NCBI RefSeq assembly: GCF_900497805.2
Contig: NW_020954569.1
Span: 21,997,903 to 22,061,902 of the forward strand
Reading direction: 5' to 3'
DNA: 64,000 nucleotides
DNA from: Vombatus ursinus
Taxonomy: Eukaryota > Chordata > Mammalia > Diprotodontia > Vombatidae
A program made the position numbers and the translations under genes. This document shows, in pieces, positions 11,960-23,534 of the stretch (position 1 is the stretch's first letter; each line of letters opens with the position of its first letter). The notes under the pieces are model-generated. The model was given only the letters and a program-made list of their open reading frames with translations, was not told where the DNA came from and searched no databases.

Positions 11960-12112
11960 AGTCTGGGAGAATAATCTGAAGGCACTAAGAAGTTAATTCA
12001 CTTGCCCAGGGGCACATAGCCAGTACATGTTGTTGCCAAAACTGGAACTGTGTTCTTGTTTCCTAAGCCAGTTCTCTGTCCTCTAAATCATGCTGCTTCT
12101 GGCGCTAGCTTT
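11960..12112 (-). repeat. MIR SINE
   Basis: AAGTTAATTCACTTGCCCAG, GGGCACATAGCCAGTACATG and TAAGCCAGTTCTCTGTCCTC follow the reverse-strand MIR core and head. Confidence 0.75.
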
Positions 12113-12669
12113 CCTCCTCTTTGAAGGTTTTATGCTCTAAATTAGTTACTGCCCAGCATTGTTTAGAAAAGGTATTCACTCCCATACATAGTTATCTCCA
12201 AATTACAATTATGCTAACTTATCTCCTGCCCACCCATCACCACCTGTCTTGTGAACAGGATAATCTCTGTCCTAGAAAACTTAAAAAAGTAGGTTATATT
12301 GAATTTACATTAGTATACCAGAAGGGCCACTTTAAAAGAATTGATTAGCTAATTCAGGCAAACAGTTGGCTTGGCTTTCTCCCTTCCTCCCCCAGTGAAT
12401 CAGCCATTTTGAATACAGTTCTGAATATAATTTGAAGATTGTCAGGCAAAGGCATAGTGTCTATTTTTATTAAGAATCAAATCATTTCTTGTATGTGTGT
12501 TTTAAGTATTTTTATCCCGTTATAAAGTATGACATTTATAATCAGTGGCTTGCTACTTACATACATTTTACAAGTCACTATCTTTTTTTTTCTTCAAAAG
12601 AAGGCTTATAATTTTTCTGTAACAGATTCTATACTTCTAGCATTTTTCACAAAATCCTAAAAATTTAAA

Positions 12670-12850
12670 TCTTGGTGGAGATTGAGAAGTAATGTAGTCT
12701 AACACCTTCATTCTATAGATATGGAAAATAAGATACAGAGGAGTTAAGTGAATTTTTCAATCTCCCAAAGCTAAATAATGGCAAAGCTTGGAAAAGAGCC
12801 CACTTCTCTGAACCCACATGTCTCCCAGCACCCACACAGTGTTGTTGCTT
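12670..12850 (-). repeat. MIR SINE
   Basis: ATTCTATAGATATGGAAAAT, GATACAGAGGAGTTAAGTGA, a degraded core and TCTCTGAACCCACATGTCTC in reverse-strand MIR order. Confidence 0.7.
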
Positions 12851-14035
12851 ACATCATAACATACTTCATCTCTTGAAAAATTCCCAAAGCTTAGTAAATT
12901 GTATTGCATGCTATCCTAAGTGAAGGAGGGAAATTATCCAAAAAGCCAAGAGTGAAAGACTGCTATATTTCTTATTTGTTGTTCCTGGAAGAACATCTTT
13001 CCCAATCAAGATTGAAGTAATATTTCCACATTTGACAGGATGTGGTTCACTTCTGTCATGAGTGTACTTGTTTGTGATTTTGGATGTAGAGCTAGATAGT
13101 TTTGATTTGTTTTATTATTAACACCAAAGAGAGAATAATATCACGTGTGACATTGTATGGAATAAATACAAGGAGTGTTCTTTCTATCCAAAGGAAGTAT
13201 AGCTAAGATTTGGATCAGAAGCTTGAATAAATTGGGAATATAACCAATATTAAACAGGTTAACTTTTGGATAGTTTATTCTTTTAAGAAGGAAGCCTAAG
13301 ACATCAGTTAGCATGATTTCAGAAAAGCATCTGTCCATAAGAGAGGTGTAAGTTTTATCTTGTCGAGTATTTTTACCCAGCAAGGAACTTTAAAGTAATT
13401 ACGCCCCAGGGATATAGGAAATGAATTCTCCTTCTGTCTTCCATGATCAAGGTGCAATAAAAAGTTTCCTGTAGTGTTTGGAGGGGTTTTAAATAGAAAC
13501 ATGTTCTTGAATTTATATCATGTTAGGGAAGCTCAATGAAGCTGAAGCTAGAAACTACCATAATAAACCCAGAGTCTCACATTTGTGCTATCACTTCTGT
13601 TCTCAAATAGCAACAATGAACACATTCCCTGCATGAAATAAACTTTTTGTTAAGTAAAACAAACTTTTTTTTCCTGATTCTGTATCTACAGGACAATCCA
13701 TCTCTTCCATGGAAATGTTGATAATTAGCTCTAGAAAAGCTGAGCATAGTAAATCACTTAATTTTTCATATATAGTATTTGTGATACTGGAGTAATTAAA
13801 TGGATTTTTTCCTACAAAGTGTAATATTTGCAGATCCACCTATGAATAATTTCACATTTAAAATCTATATATGAATTATGTTTAGCATTTGCTTATTTCC
13901 AAGTCAATGATAATTTATAATGCTAACATATGATTCTGAAGACTTTATAACTCATGTCTTCTTTATGCATAAATGTTGAGTACTCTGACATTGGCAGAGG
14001 AAAGCATCTACTGTAATGCTTTAAACTGGTCAGTC
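12851..14035. other. Unassigned AT-rich sequence
   Basis: The overlapping short minus-strand frames at 13141-13839 have no recognisable domain and behave like chance frames. No repeat family is recognised. Confidence 0.4.
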
Positions 14036-14210
14036 ATTATTGTGGTTGTGTGTGGTTTGTCCTTTGTTCTGGAAGAGGTATCATGACATTAGGAAGATGA
14101 TGTCATATCTTGCAATTGAATTTGATTTGAGTGAGAGAGAGCTGTGCAAAGTCACCAGCCTCACTTTCTCCTTCAGAGCCATCTGGATCCTTGGAGACCT
14201 TGGTTTTTTA
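14036..14210 (-). repeat. RTE-type SINE, 3' segment (split by an L1)
   Basis: GGTTTGTCCTTTGTTCTGGA then AGAGGT matches the antisense of the 3' tail shared with the RTE-type LINE at 23.5-24.0 kb. It continues through CACCAGCCTCACTTTCTCCT and AGAGCCATCTGGATCC. The element resumes after the inserted L1, at 15652. By the shared 3' tail I read its orientation as minus, which makes the left end its 3' end. Confidence 0.7.
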
Positions 14211-15635
14211 TTTTTTTTTTAAGTTAATTTATTTTGAGTTATCAACAATCACTTCCATAAGCTTTTGAGTTTTAAATTTTTCTCCCCTTCCCTCTTTACC
14301 TCCCTCTCCAAGATGGCAAGCAATCTGATATAGGCTATACATACACATTCCTATTAAACATATTTTCATATTAGTGATGTTGTAAGGAAGAATTAGAACC
14401 AATAGGAGGAACCACCAGAAAGAGGAAACAAAACACAACAGAAGAAAAAAAATAGCAAATAGTATGCTTCAATCTGCATTCAAACTCCATAGTTCTTTCT
14501 TTGGATGTGGATAGCATTTTCCATCATGAGGCCTTTGGAGATGTCTTAGATCCTTGTATTGCTTAGAAGGGTTAAGTCTATCAATATTAGTTACTGCACA
14601 ACGTGGCTGTTACTGTGTACAACATTCTCCTGGTTCTGCTTACTTCACTCAGAATCAGACCAGACAAGTCTTTCCAGGTTTTTCTGAAGTCAGCCTGTTC
14701 ATCATTTCTTATAGCACAATAGTACTCTATTACATTCACATACCACAACTTGTTCAGCCATTCCCTAACTGATGGGCATCTTCTCAATTTCTAATTCTTT
14801 GCCACTACAAAAAGGGCTGCTATAAATATTTTTGTACATGAGGGTTCTTTTCCTATTTGTGTGATCTCTTTGGGATATAGCTGTAGAAGTGTTGTTGCTG
14901 GGTCAAAGGGTATGCACATTTGTATAGCCCTTTGGGCATAATTCCAAATTGCTCTCTAAAATGGTTGGATCATTTCATAACTTCACCAACAATGCATTAG
15001 TGTTCCAATTTTCCCACATCGTCTCCAACATTTATCATTTTCCTGTTTTGTCATGTTGGCCAATCTGATAGGTGTGATGTGGTACCTCAGAGTTGTTTTG
15101 ATTTGCACTTCTCTAATCAATAGTGATTTAGAGCATTTTCTCATATGACTATAGATGGCTTTAAATTCTTCATCTGAGAACTTTCTGTTCATATCCTTTG
15201 ACCATTTATCAATTGGAGAATGACTTGTATTCTTATAAATTTAGCTTAATTCTCTACATATTTTAGAAATGAGGCCCTTATCAGAGAGACTGCAAAAATT
15301 CTTTCCCAGTTTTCTACTTTCCTTCTAATCTTGGTTGCATTGGCTTTGTTTGTGCAAAAACTTTTCAATTTAATGTAATCAAAGTTATCCATTTTGCTTT
15401 TCATAATGTTCTCTATCGCCTGTTTGGTCATGAATTCTTCTGTTTTTCATAAATCTGATAGGTAAACTATTCCTTGCTCTCCCAGTTTGCTTTTATATCA
15501 GCCTTTACATCTAAATCATGAACCCATTTTGACTTTATTTTGGTATATGGTGTGAGATTTTGATCTATGCCTAGTTTTTTCCATACTCTTTTCCAGTTTT
15601 CTCAGCAGTTTTGATCAAAGAGTGAGTTCTTATCC
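14211..15635 (-). mobile_element. L1 LINE, 5'-truncated insertion with 16-bp target duplication
   Basis: The 3' 1.4 kb of a marsupial L1 in antisense. It was inserted into an RTE-type SINE and is flanked by AGACCTTGGTTTTTTA (14195-14210) and AGACCTTGGCTTTTTA (15636-15651), 15 of 16 matching. The T-run at 14211-14220 is the complement of its poly-A tail. A 5'-truncated copy with a tail and a duplication is the classic product of target-primed reverse transcription. The near-identity of the duplications suggests moderate age. Confidence 0.9.
14587..15635 (-). pseudogene. L1 ORF2 C-terminal remnant
   Basis: Three frames on the minus strand cover the end of ORF2. Frame 15431-15246 has KLKSFCTNKANATKIRRKVE, which matches the KLKSFCTAKxT region. 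Frame 15192-14983 has LIREVQIKTTLRYHITPIRL, then CWRRCGKIGTLMHCW, which is the cysteine-rich C-terminal motif. Frame 14787-14587 has CPSVREWLNKLWYVNVIEYY and ends TATLCSN, the true ORF2 end. Stops and frame changes separate them, and endonuclease and reverse transcriptase are absent because of 5' truncation, so it cannot act. The 3' UTR occupies 14211-14586. Confidence 0.9.
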
Positions 15636-15651
15636 AGACCTTGGCTTTTTA

Positions 15652-15810
15652 AACTAAGGTCTTTCAGATTTCTCACTTTGACCCAGGCAATGCGCATTCA
15701 GTGATTAGGGTTGTTTAAGAAGTGAGTAAAGGTGGCCCCTTCAATCCCCCCCCCCAAAAAAAAATGTCAAACTGAGAAGGAAAGACCCTCAGGGTTGCTG
15801 GCCAAAAGAA
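15652..15810 (-). repeat. RTE-type SINE, 5' segment (continues from 14036-14210)
   Basis: AACTAAGGTCTTTCAGATTT, GCGCATTCAGTGATTAGG, AGAAGTGAGTAAAGGTGGCC and CTCAGGGTTGCTGGCCAAAA continue the same element after the L1 insertion. It contains a run of C then A at about 15746-15766. Confidence 0.65.
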
Positions 15811-16164
15811 AAACACTATTTACATTCACTCTGAGCCATCAGGGCCCAAAAAATAACCATTAAATGGTGCTTGGGCAGGGACTTATTATTTCCAAACAAC
15901 GAGAGCCAGAGAGCACTCTTTCACAAATTTGCTAATATCTATGGTAAAAAGTAGAATCAGGCATTCAAGCATATGAGAGAGAAAAATCCCAGCTGCTCAG
16001 TGCAATTTACAGCTCTGGACTGCAGGCTTTGATTCCATTGATCAATTCAGAAACAGCTGCCTTACATTCTAACTGCTTCTCTGATTACTGCTTGTCTACT
16101 GGTCCTTACCACTTTTGGGCAAATCCTCTTCTCTACTGAAACATAACATTTACAAGCTCTTTTG
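15811..16164. other. Unassigned sequence
   Basis: No recognisable repeat, RNA gene or coding region. Confidence 0.4.
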
Positions 16165-16410
16165 AGGAAACTAGGTAGTATAGTGGATAGAGCCCTAGAC
16201 CTGAAATCAGGAACATTTGAGTTCAAATGCAGCTGCAGTCATTTACTAGCTATACGACTCTGGGTAAGTCACTTAACCTCTTCTACATCAGTTTCCTCAT
16301 CTCTAAAAGGGGGATAATAATAGCATCTATCTTACAAGTGTGTTGTGAGCATCAAATGAAATAATATTCATAAGTTCTTAGCACAGTGCTTGGAATATTG
16401 TATATACATA
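16165..16410 (+). repeat. Near full-length MIR/CORE-type SINE
   Basis: All segments are present in order: a tRNA-like head (GGTAGTATAGTGGATAGAGC), a box-B-like GAGTTCAAATGCAGC, the core (CTAGCTATACGACTCTGGGT then AAGTCACTTAACC), TTTCCTCATCTCTAAAAGGG, GTTGTGAGCATCAAATG, and a CTTAGCACAGTGCTTGGAA 3' end. One of the better preserved SINEs in the window. Confidence 0.85.
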
Positions 16411-16924
16411 TTTATAATAATTATTATTATTTTATAATAATAATAACAACAATAGTTGGTTTTTCAATTTTCCATCACCTTTAAAATGGTATTTAGAAAG
16501 TGTTAGATCTTAATGTAAATAGCAGTTCTCTTTAAGAAAGAAAATTGCAAAGCTCATCAAACTGGCTATTTCTGGGCTGAACAAAGCAGTTCATCCAGTT
16601 ACTCACATGACTGATGTATCATCCGATCAGAAAGAGTTCAAAGAAACAAGTTCAAGGTGAATCTTTAAACCTACACACCAAGATACCAATGCAGTCAGAG
16701 AGCCTCCTGTTTTTTGCTTCTCAATGTAAAGATGGCAGCAATAAACTCTTATGAGAAGCTTCCCCTCTTTCCACAACTAGGAGGTGCCCAAAAGCAAGAG
16801 TTGTCATTGAACCTCTTACAGTAAATTCTTTTACCAGCAAAACAGGAATCAGTCAACTGAAGCCTTCTCAAAGCAAACTACTTCCAGCATTCATAGCCCC
16901 AACAGAGCAAGTTTTTGCCTTCTT
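16411..16924. other. Unassigned sequence after SINE
   Basis: A short TAA-rich patch follows the SINE (16415-16455). Nothing else is recognisable. Confidence 0.4.
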
Positions 16925-16980
16925 CCAATACACACTCTCTCTCTGTGTCTCTCTCTCTCTTTCTCTCTCCCCCCACCCCA
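16925..16980. repeat. (CT)n microsatellite and C-rich run
   Basis: CTCTCT units with interruptions, ending in CCCCCCACCCC. Confidence 0.85.
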
Positions 16981-17180
16981 TGTCCTCAGTTCCCACTCCC
17001 TTCTTCTATTCTTCTCCTGAGGTTCTTATGCCAGCTTTTTCCCTCAGGTTCCTATACCCAGTTCCTCTGCCTGGTCTCCATTCTTTCAATAGCTTAACTG
17101 ATAGCCTGACAATTCTTCAGTAATTTATTTTTCACTTAATAAGTCACATCTACCCAAATTTCCTCTTTAAGATTAATTGA

Positions 17181-17415
17181 GGGCAACTTGGTAGTGCAGT
17201 AGATAAAGTGCCAGGCCTGGAGTCAGGAAGACTCATTTTCTTGAGTTCAAATCTGGCCTTAGACACTTACCAGCTGTGTGACCCTGGGCAAGTCATTTAA
17301 CCCTGTTTGCCTCAGGTCCTCATCTGTAAAATGAGCTGAAGAAGGAAAAGGCAAACCACTCCAGTATCTTTGACAAGATAACCCCAAATAGGGTCATGGA
17401 GAGTTATACATGAAT
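17181..17415 (+). repeat. Marsupial MIR-related SINE, near full length
   Basis: The head is GGGCAACTTGGTAGTGCAGT. It continues with GAGTTCAAATCTGGCCTTAG, CCAGCTGTGTGACCCTGGGC, TCCTCATCTGTAAAATGAGC, and the distinctive 3' part GGCAAACCACTCCAGTATCT, then CCCCAAATAGGGTCATGGAG. The A-rich end has CAA units. This 3' part differs from the SINE at 16165-16410, so two subfamilies are present. Confidence 0.85.
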
Positions 17416-18599
17416 GAACAACAATAACAATGTTATTTCTCCTTTTTTTAAAATCAGTATATCATTTTGCATTTTTTTTTGTTCTATCCTCTTTGGTCAT
17501 AAAATAAATATTTGCAAGTGCACTGAGGTACCATGGTGCTCTGTGGCACTGAAGATTTCAATGTCTCTTCAGTATCCTTACAAACTATTTCTTTTCAGTT
17601 ATGCTTTTTACAATTTTCAATAAATAAAATATCTTTCTCTGTGTCTTTAAAAAAAATGTGCCGAATAAATGTGGCATCATTCTCCATCATTCACAAAATA
17701 TTTTTAGTTTTTATATTTTACTAGAGTTAATCTTTCCAAATTCATTCAAATTCTGCCTGAAATCTTGATCTCTATATCTCTCTGTGTGTATTTAAACAAA
17801 ACTCTTTTCCTACTCCTTTTAGATATAAAAATATTTAATCTATAAATGGGGCAATATCTTAAATCACTTGATACTGTATTTTGCTACACAAAAACATTTT
17901 TGACCTTTTCTTCATTAAACTATTCCATATGAAAAGGGTCTTAAATGAACATTATACCTTATATCACCATTAAGTATCAGTATATAATATTTTAGTGTAG
18001 GTTCATGATTTTATTTGCTGTGTCAACTCCTTGAGTTTAAACAAAAGAAAAAAATAAATAAAACCATGGGTTGTAGTAAAAGTTCTTTTAGTTTCCTTCC
18101 AACTATGAAATTGCGATTCTGAATTTTGACTTAAATTTGATGATTTGAGAGTTTTGTTGAATCCACACCTCATAATTGTTTTCAGTTTAATTTCTAACAA
18201 CTATATAAATATTTAACACCATTCAAGAATTATTTTTGCAATTTTGTTTACACATGGGCAAACTAAAAATAATCTAATATTATTTAGATTATTGGATTAA
18301 CCAACCCACATAAATAGCTCTTTCTTAATTCTGTTCTCTCAACAACTGTAAATCCAACAAATCCAAACCTAAACCTCAAATTTTTTCCACAGGATTAATT
18401 TCTTTCAGTCTGATTTAATGAAAAGATGTCACTCTAATCTTTTTAATTTTCCTGAATTATTAAGAAAACCACTTAAATTTTGCCAACGTATCTTTTCCTA
18501 TTCATCATTTTTTTTATACATGAAAATGGGTTTTGTGTCCAAAAGGATTTGTGAACAAAATGTTAATAAAGATGTGTTTATGCAAAATTAGATGTCAGT
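17416..18599. other. Unassigned AT-rich sequence
   Basis: Short frames here (17414-17724, 18003-18200) have no recognisable domain. No repeat family is identified by eye. Confidence 0.4.
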
Positions 18600-19540
18600 T
18601 TGGAAGAAAGGCCATGGAATGCCCTAAGAATCTATGGTTGCAACTTTAATATTTAACATTTTTATTAATAATTTGGATGAAGACATAAGTGACATGATTA
18701 TCAAATTTTCAAATAACACAAATTCAAGGGAGATAGCTAACACACTGGAAAACAATCAGGATCCCAGAAGATCTGAACAGATCAGAACATTGGCTAAATC
18801 TAATAAAATAAAATCTAATGGGGATAAATGTGAAACCCTACAGATGTGTTCACAAAAATCAACATCTCAACTATTAAATGAAGAAAATTTTATTAGATAG
18901 ACATCAATCTAAAAAGTTTCTGAAGGTTTTAGTTGTCTATAAAAATAATGTAAGATAACATGGGATAAGACAGACAAAATCATGTATGTGATCTTGGGCT
19001 TCATGCATTGAGAGAGATAACTTCCAAGTGATAGTCCCACCATAGGCCATTCTAGTTAGACCATATCAGGATAGCATTTCGCCACGTTTTAGAAAAGACG
19101 TGGATAAGCAAGATATTACCTAGACGAGGGTAGCTGGATGGTAAAGGATTTTGAGTTCATGCTATGGGAGGGAGGATCAGTTGAAGAAATTGGGCAAGTT
19201 CAGTCTAGAGAAGATTTATGAGAGTTATGATCACTGTTTTCAAATAATTGAAATGGCTATCAACACAGGCTTATTCTATTTGGCTTCAGGATGGGAGTTC
19301 TGGTTAGAATTTGCAAAAGAACAAATATAAGCTTAATGTAAAGAAAACTTCCTTACTTAACAGAGCTAATCAAAATTGCAGTGAGCTGCCCCAGAAGATT
19401 TACGCTTAATGGGAGATCTCTTCTCTGAAGGTGGGATGACTACTTATTGAGAACATTGTAGAGAACATTCTTTTTCATTCTGTGGATAGAATAAATGGCC
19501 TCTGGGCTCCCTCCCAACTCTTAAATGTTTGGATTACGTG
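18600..19540 (+). pseudogene. L3/CR1 LINE, ORF2 C-terminal half and 3' end
   Basis: The frame at 18634-18900 reads IFNIFINNLDEDISDMIIKF then SNNTN, which aligns with the CR1-type reverse transcriptase stretch LFNIFINDL...KFADDTKL. The catalytic ADD has decayed to SNN. The following DNA keeps the CR1 3' order: TGATAGTCCCACCATAGGCC, TAGTTAGACCATATCAGGAT, GAAATTGGGCAAGTTCAGTC, TAGAATAAATGGCCTCTGGG and CTCCCTCCCAACTCTTAAAT. The copy is far too degraded to encode protein. It is one of the oldest recognisable elements here. Confidence 0.85.
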
Positions 19541-20939
19541 ATTTTATAATCAGTACTGAAACTCAGTATTTAACTCTGGACAGTGTTAAGGACAATGATA
19601 GGAGAGAAGTAAGTAGAGAGTTGCTCCAATCAAGTAATCATATTGCAGTAATTTCTGAGTTAGGATCTTTAAAATACTTTTGTTCTTATTCGAGGTTTTT
19701 AATGCTTAATAAATATATTTGATAGAAAAATTTGAAATTATTATAATTGGCATTTCAGACACCACAGACCTAAAAATTGACTGTGAGTAAATTTTAAGGC
19801 AAAAAAATACTTGAAGATTAATTAGATTTCTCAAAGGTTCAGATAATCACAGGTTACTTTTAATAAATATATAGGAGGAATGTATATTAAAACATCTATA
19901 TACATAGAATTTCTTCAATATTGACTCTCTCTATAATATTTGTTTTATTTTGTGGTTCTAAAAGAATAGAACAATGAAGATACTTGGAAAGAAAATAGAA
20001 ATACTTATTAATTGTAATTTATTGCATACATGTTGTACTATCCTCTTATCAAATCTACTGTAAGTTCTCTATTTTGCTTGTATTGATGTTGGAGAAAGAA
20101 GGAGCAAACCAACTATTTCTTATTTTACTAGAATTTAAGTAAAAAAAACTAAGAAGAAAACATGATTTGGTGATCTTAGAGGCTTTTCTTTGAGGAATTG
20201 TTTACAATCAGTTAAATTTGTATTTGTTTTTATTAGGCAATTAATATGTTTCCTGCATGATATTTTCTGACACAGATGTTTGGGAAAGGGTACAGATTAT
20301 TCATAGACATATGTTCCCGGGGGCTCACAATAACTAAAGAGAATACTAATATGAAAAATTTTGGTGTGATGTATCCCTTTGATAATTATCTTTAGGAACC
20401 AGTCCAAAAGAGAGGACACTGGAATTCCTTTTGAGAGGTGTTTTGACTTCTGAGGAGGTTTTAAGAAACATTCGATAATTTTCCCTACTTGAAGAGCTAT
20501 ATTTTTAAATGATTTGTTTCTATTTTGTGTTAATTAAAACAAACATATTGCCTGCAGGGTATCTGTACTAGTTTGGATCTCAACAAGCTAATGGAGCTCA
20601 TCTTCTCTAAGGGAAAATTAGGAAAAATGAGACACTTCTTTTTATGAGTCTCAGAACCACAAATAATAACATTTGGTCCAATTTACTGAGGGCACTCAGT
20701 AGTATAGTTAAAAGTCTTCAGAGTTTTTGATGCAGGAAACATTTCTACATGGTAAGTACAAAGAATTATGGACTGAGATTCCATATTACTTGCATACTAA
20801 AATAAGCTTCTAAGAGAGATGAACTGGAATGGGGCAGGTGTTGGCTGGATTTTCCATATAAAATAACTTTCATGAAAAGTTTATCTTTTGCTCCAGCCTT
20901 TAAAAAAAGAATGCATCTTAAGGTGAAAAAGATGGTCCT
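19541..20939. other. Unassigned AT-rich sequence
   Basis: About 1.4 kb with no repeat or gene I can name. Confidence 0.4.
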
Positions 20940-21195
20940 AACACATGGAATAGCAACAATAATAACCTCAGTGATAATAACGTACACTTATACAGGACTT
21001 TGTATTTAATATGGTACATCTTTCACAACAATGCTGTGAGACATGTAGTGAAAATATTATTGTCTCTATTTTAGAGTTGAGCAAACTGAGGTTCAAAGAG
21101 GTCCAGTGGCTTCTCACAGACCATAGAGCTATAAATGGTGGAACCATGACTTAAACCCAGGTCTTCTGACTCCAAATCTGATGTCTTTCAATTTC
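20940..21195 (-). repeat. MIR SINE, near full length
   Basis: GATAATAACGTACACTTATA, CAACAATGCTGTGAGACATG, TTTTAGAGTTGAGCAAACTG, AGGTCCAGTGGCTTCTCACA and TAAACCCAGGTCTTCTGACT follow the reverse-strand MIR from 3' to 5'. Confidence 0.85.
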
Positions 21196-21699
21196 TTCTT
21201 TTTCATATGAAGAAGTCCATAACCAAATATTGACACATATAATTATATAGCTTACACATTCATTGCTCTGGTTTTGCTTTGTTTTGGTGTAGTGGGGAAT
21301 CCTCCATGTGGAAACTCCATTCACCAATACAGAGCATTATGAGACTAGTAATCTATAGTTAGTATTTATAATTATTTAATTTTTCACTCAATAGTGACTA
21401 TCCACATCCAAAATAATGTACTTTTCAGCATATACTAAAAATAAAAATCAATTCTATATTGCAGAAAACCTAAGTATTCATGGAATGTCTCTACTGATCA
21501 TTTTAACATTAAATCTTATACCAAAGGAATGTCTTGTATTTCTCTTACATCTTAATACTTTCAGGTAAGAATGCATGGTTAACATCACATAGATAATTTT
21601 ATTATATTCAAAACTTGCACTGTTTTTCTTTTACTAACATGTTTACTTTCTTTTAGGATAGATAACCTTTAAATTTTCTAATTTTCTACTAAGATAACC

Positions 21700-21866
21700 T
21701 CTGACTTCAAGATTCATGCTCTAATCAACTTTGGCTCTTATATCCATCCTCTCCTCTCTGTTCAAGTTGACCCCACACTAGTTCAGTCTTTCATTATGAC
21801 TTTCCTATTCTACGGCAGTAACTTCATAACAGATATTCTATTTTCTACCTTTTTCTTTTCTGATAT
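21700..21866 (+). repeat. L2 LINE fragment (left part, split)
   Basis: A pyrimidine-rich stretch with L2-like segments such as TTGGCTCTTATATCCATCC and CAGTCTTTCATTATGACTTT. It is interrupted by the inverted-repeat element that follows. Confidence 0.5.
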
Positions 21867-22073
21867 AGGGGTTTTTAACTTTAAGTGTATGTCATGAGCC
21901 CCTTTGTCAGTCTAGTATAACCAATGAACACCTGTTCATAATGTACTTAAATATATAAAATAAAACACATGGTATTAAAAGGAAAATCATTTGTATATGT
22001 GTATGTGTATGTGTGTATACACACACATATATGTATATTCATACATGCATATACTATAGGTTCAAAACCTCTG
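21867..22073. mobile_element. Small inverted-repeat DNA transposon, probably non-autonomous hAT-like
   Basis: The left end AGGGGTTTTTAACTTTAAG pairs imperfectly with the right end, whose reverse complement reads AGAGGTTTTGAACCTATAG. Internal segments such as GTCATGAGCCCCTTTGTCAG and TAAAATAAAACACATGG resemble a mammalian non-autonomous DNA transposon. A TG/CA microsatellite (about 21995-22030) has grown inside it. I could not define a target duplication, so the superfamily is inferred. Confidence 0.55.
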
Positions 22074-22440
22074 CTGCACTCTCACAGCAGTACTTTGCTC
22101 AATTTATTCTCAGTTCTTAGAATGTTCTTCCACTTTTCCTTTACTACCTATATAATTCTTATCCATCATTTAAAGCCAAAATGAAATGTCATCTTTTTAA
22201 GGAAATTCTTCCTAATTATCCTAGCTGATGATGATATGTAGGCCCCAGAACTCAACTAGTAAATTCTTAACATGTTTATGAACTTATGAATTAAGCATTA
22301 CTTTATGTAATTCTATAGTTATGTTTGACATTTACATGCCCCATGAGGGTAGAAATAATTTCTTAATGAAATTTTTATTTTTCCTCTAGTTCCTAGGACA
22401 GTCCATGTTTATTAAATTTTGGATGAATCAAATTGAATTC
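22074..22440 (+). repeat. L2 LINE, 3' end (right part)
   Basis: CTTAGAATGTTCTTCCACTT, TTTAAAGCCAAAATGAAATG, TCTTTTTAAGGAAATTCTTC, CCCCATGAGGGTAGAAATAA and TAGTTCCTAGGACAGTCC follow the L2 C-terminus and 3' UTR. The transposon at 21867-22073 probably inserted into this L2. Confidence 0.7.
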
Positions 22441-23089
22441 AGCTGAAAAGGAAATAATATTAAAATATTCCCATTTTTCAAATCAAGAAAAGTCTGTGAC
22501 ATGCTATGGTCAAACCAAAGTTTCAGCTGACAAACTTGGTAAATATTTGCAAATGCATCTTCTTCACCCAAAGGAAATTATACATCTACACAGATGTATG
22601 AATTTTCCATTGTATCATACAATGTTGTCCCTTTAATATTTCATAGTTTTAAATTGAGAGGATTATACCAATCTTCTATGCCTATTTAATACATTAATAA
22701 TTCACATTTCTATAGCAATTTAAATTTTAAAAAATTATATGTGATTGTGTCTACACATACAGGTTTTTATGTGTATGTAGTTGCATTTCCTTTAATATAT
22801 ATGAGATACTTATCCATTGTCTAGTGAGTGGACACACAACAGGAGGAACTTAATTATATCAGTCTTGACAATATTGTTATACATGAACTAGAAAGCAAAA
22901 AGAAATGAAAATAAAAGAGGCTATGTTTAAATGAAAGGGTGGTCTACATCCTTAGAAACTTGAAGAGGTAGAAAAAGAAGTTGGCAATTTTGGTTTTATC
23001 ATGTTAAAGACAATTAACACCTTCATTTCATGGGACACTTGGCCATACTCTCTTTTTTGGTGGTCTCAATACCCACAATGGTTTAGCTA
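22441..23089. other. Unassigned sequence
   Basis: No recognisable repeat or gene. Confidence 0.4.
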
Positions 23090-23428
23090 CTCATCTTTGT
23101 ACTGATCACTTCTAGATATAAATATCTCTGTAGTCTCTCACTTGAGCTCTGATTAGTCATCACCAACTGACTATTAGATATTTCAAACAGTATGTTCTAC
23201 AGTATCTCCAAAACTAAACTAATTTTTCACTCTGAAAATCTACCGCTCTTTTGAACTTTCTTATTTCTTTCAAGGACACTACTATCTTTCCATTCACTTA
23301 GATTTTGAAGTTGAGTCATCTTTAACTTCCTCATCCCACATATCCAATTAGTTATTCTACATTATAAATTCTACCTCCACATTTTTATATTTATCCTATT
23401 TGCTCCATTCACACAGGCACTACTTCAG
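23090..23428 (+). repeat. L2 LINE, left part of a three-layer nest
   Basis: Sense L2 ORF2: ACTTCCTCATCCCACATATC, CAATTAGTTATTCTACATTA, TAAATTCTACCTCCACATTT and TGCTCCATTCACACAGGCAC, then TACTTCAGGTTGCC. The next expected L2 segment (CTCATCACCTCTTGCCTGGA-like) appears only at 24190, after the inserted SINE. Confidence 0.8.
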
Positions 23429-23534
23429 GTTGCCATCCATACTTAAGACCTGAGTTCAAGTGTGGCCTAGGATACTTTCTACCTGTGTGACCCTGGAGGA
23501 GTAACTTAACTCTATCTGACTCTATCCACAACTG
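23429..23534 (+). repeat. MIR-type SINE, left part (inside L2)
   Basis: GACCTGAGTTCAAGTGTGGC, CTACCTGTGTGACCCTGGAG and GTAACTTAACTCTATCTGAC form the middle of a SINE. It breaks off where the RTE-type LINE begins and resumes at about 24021. Confidence 0.75.
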
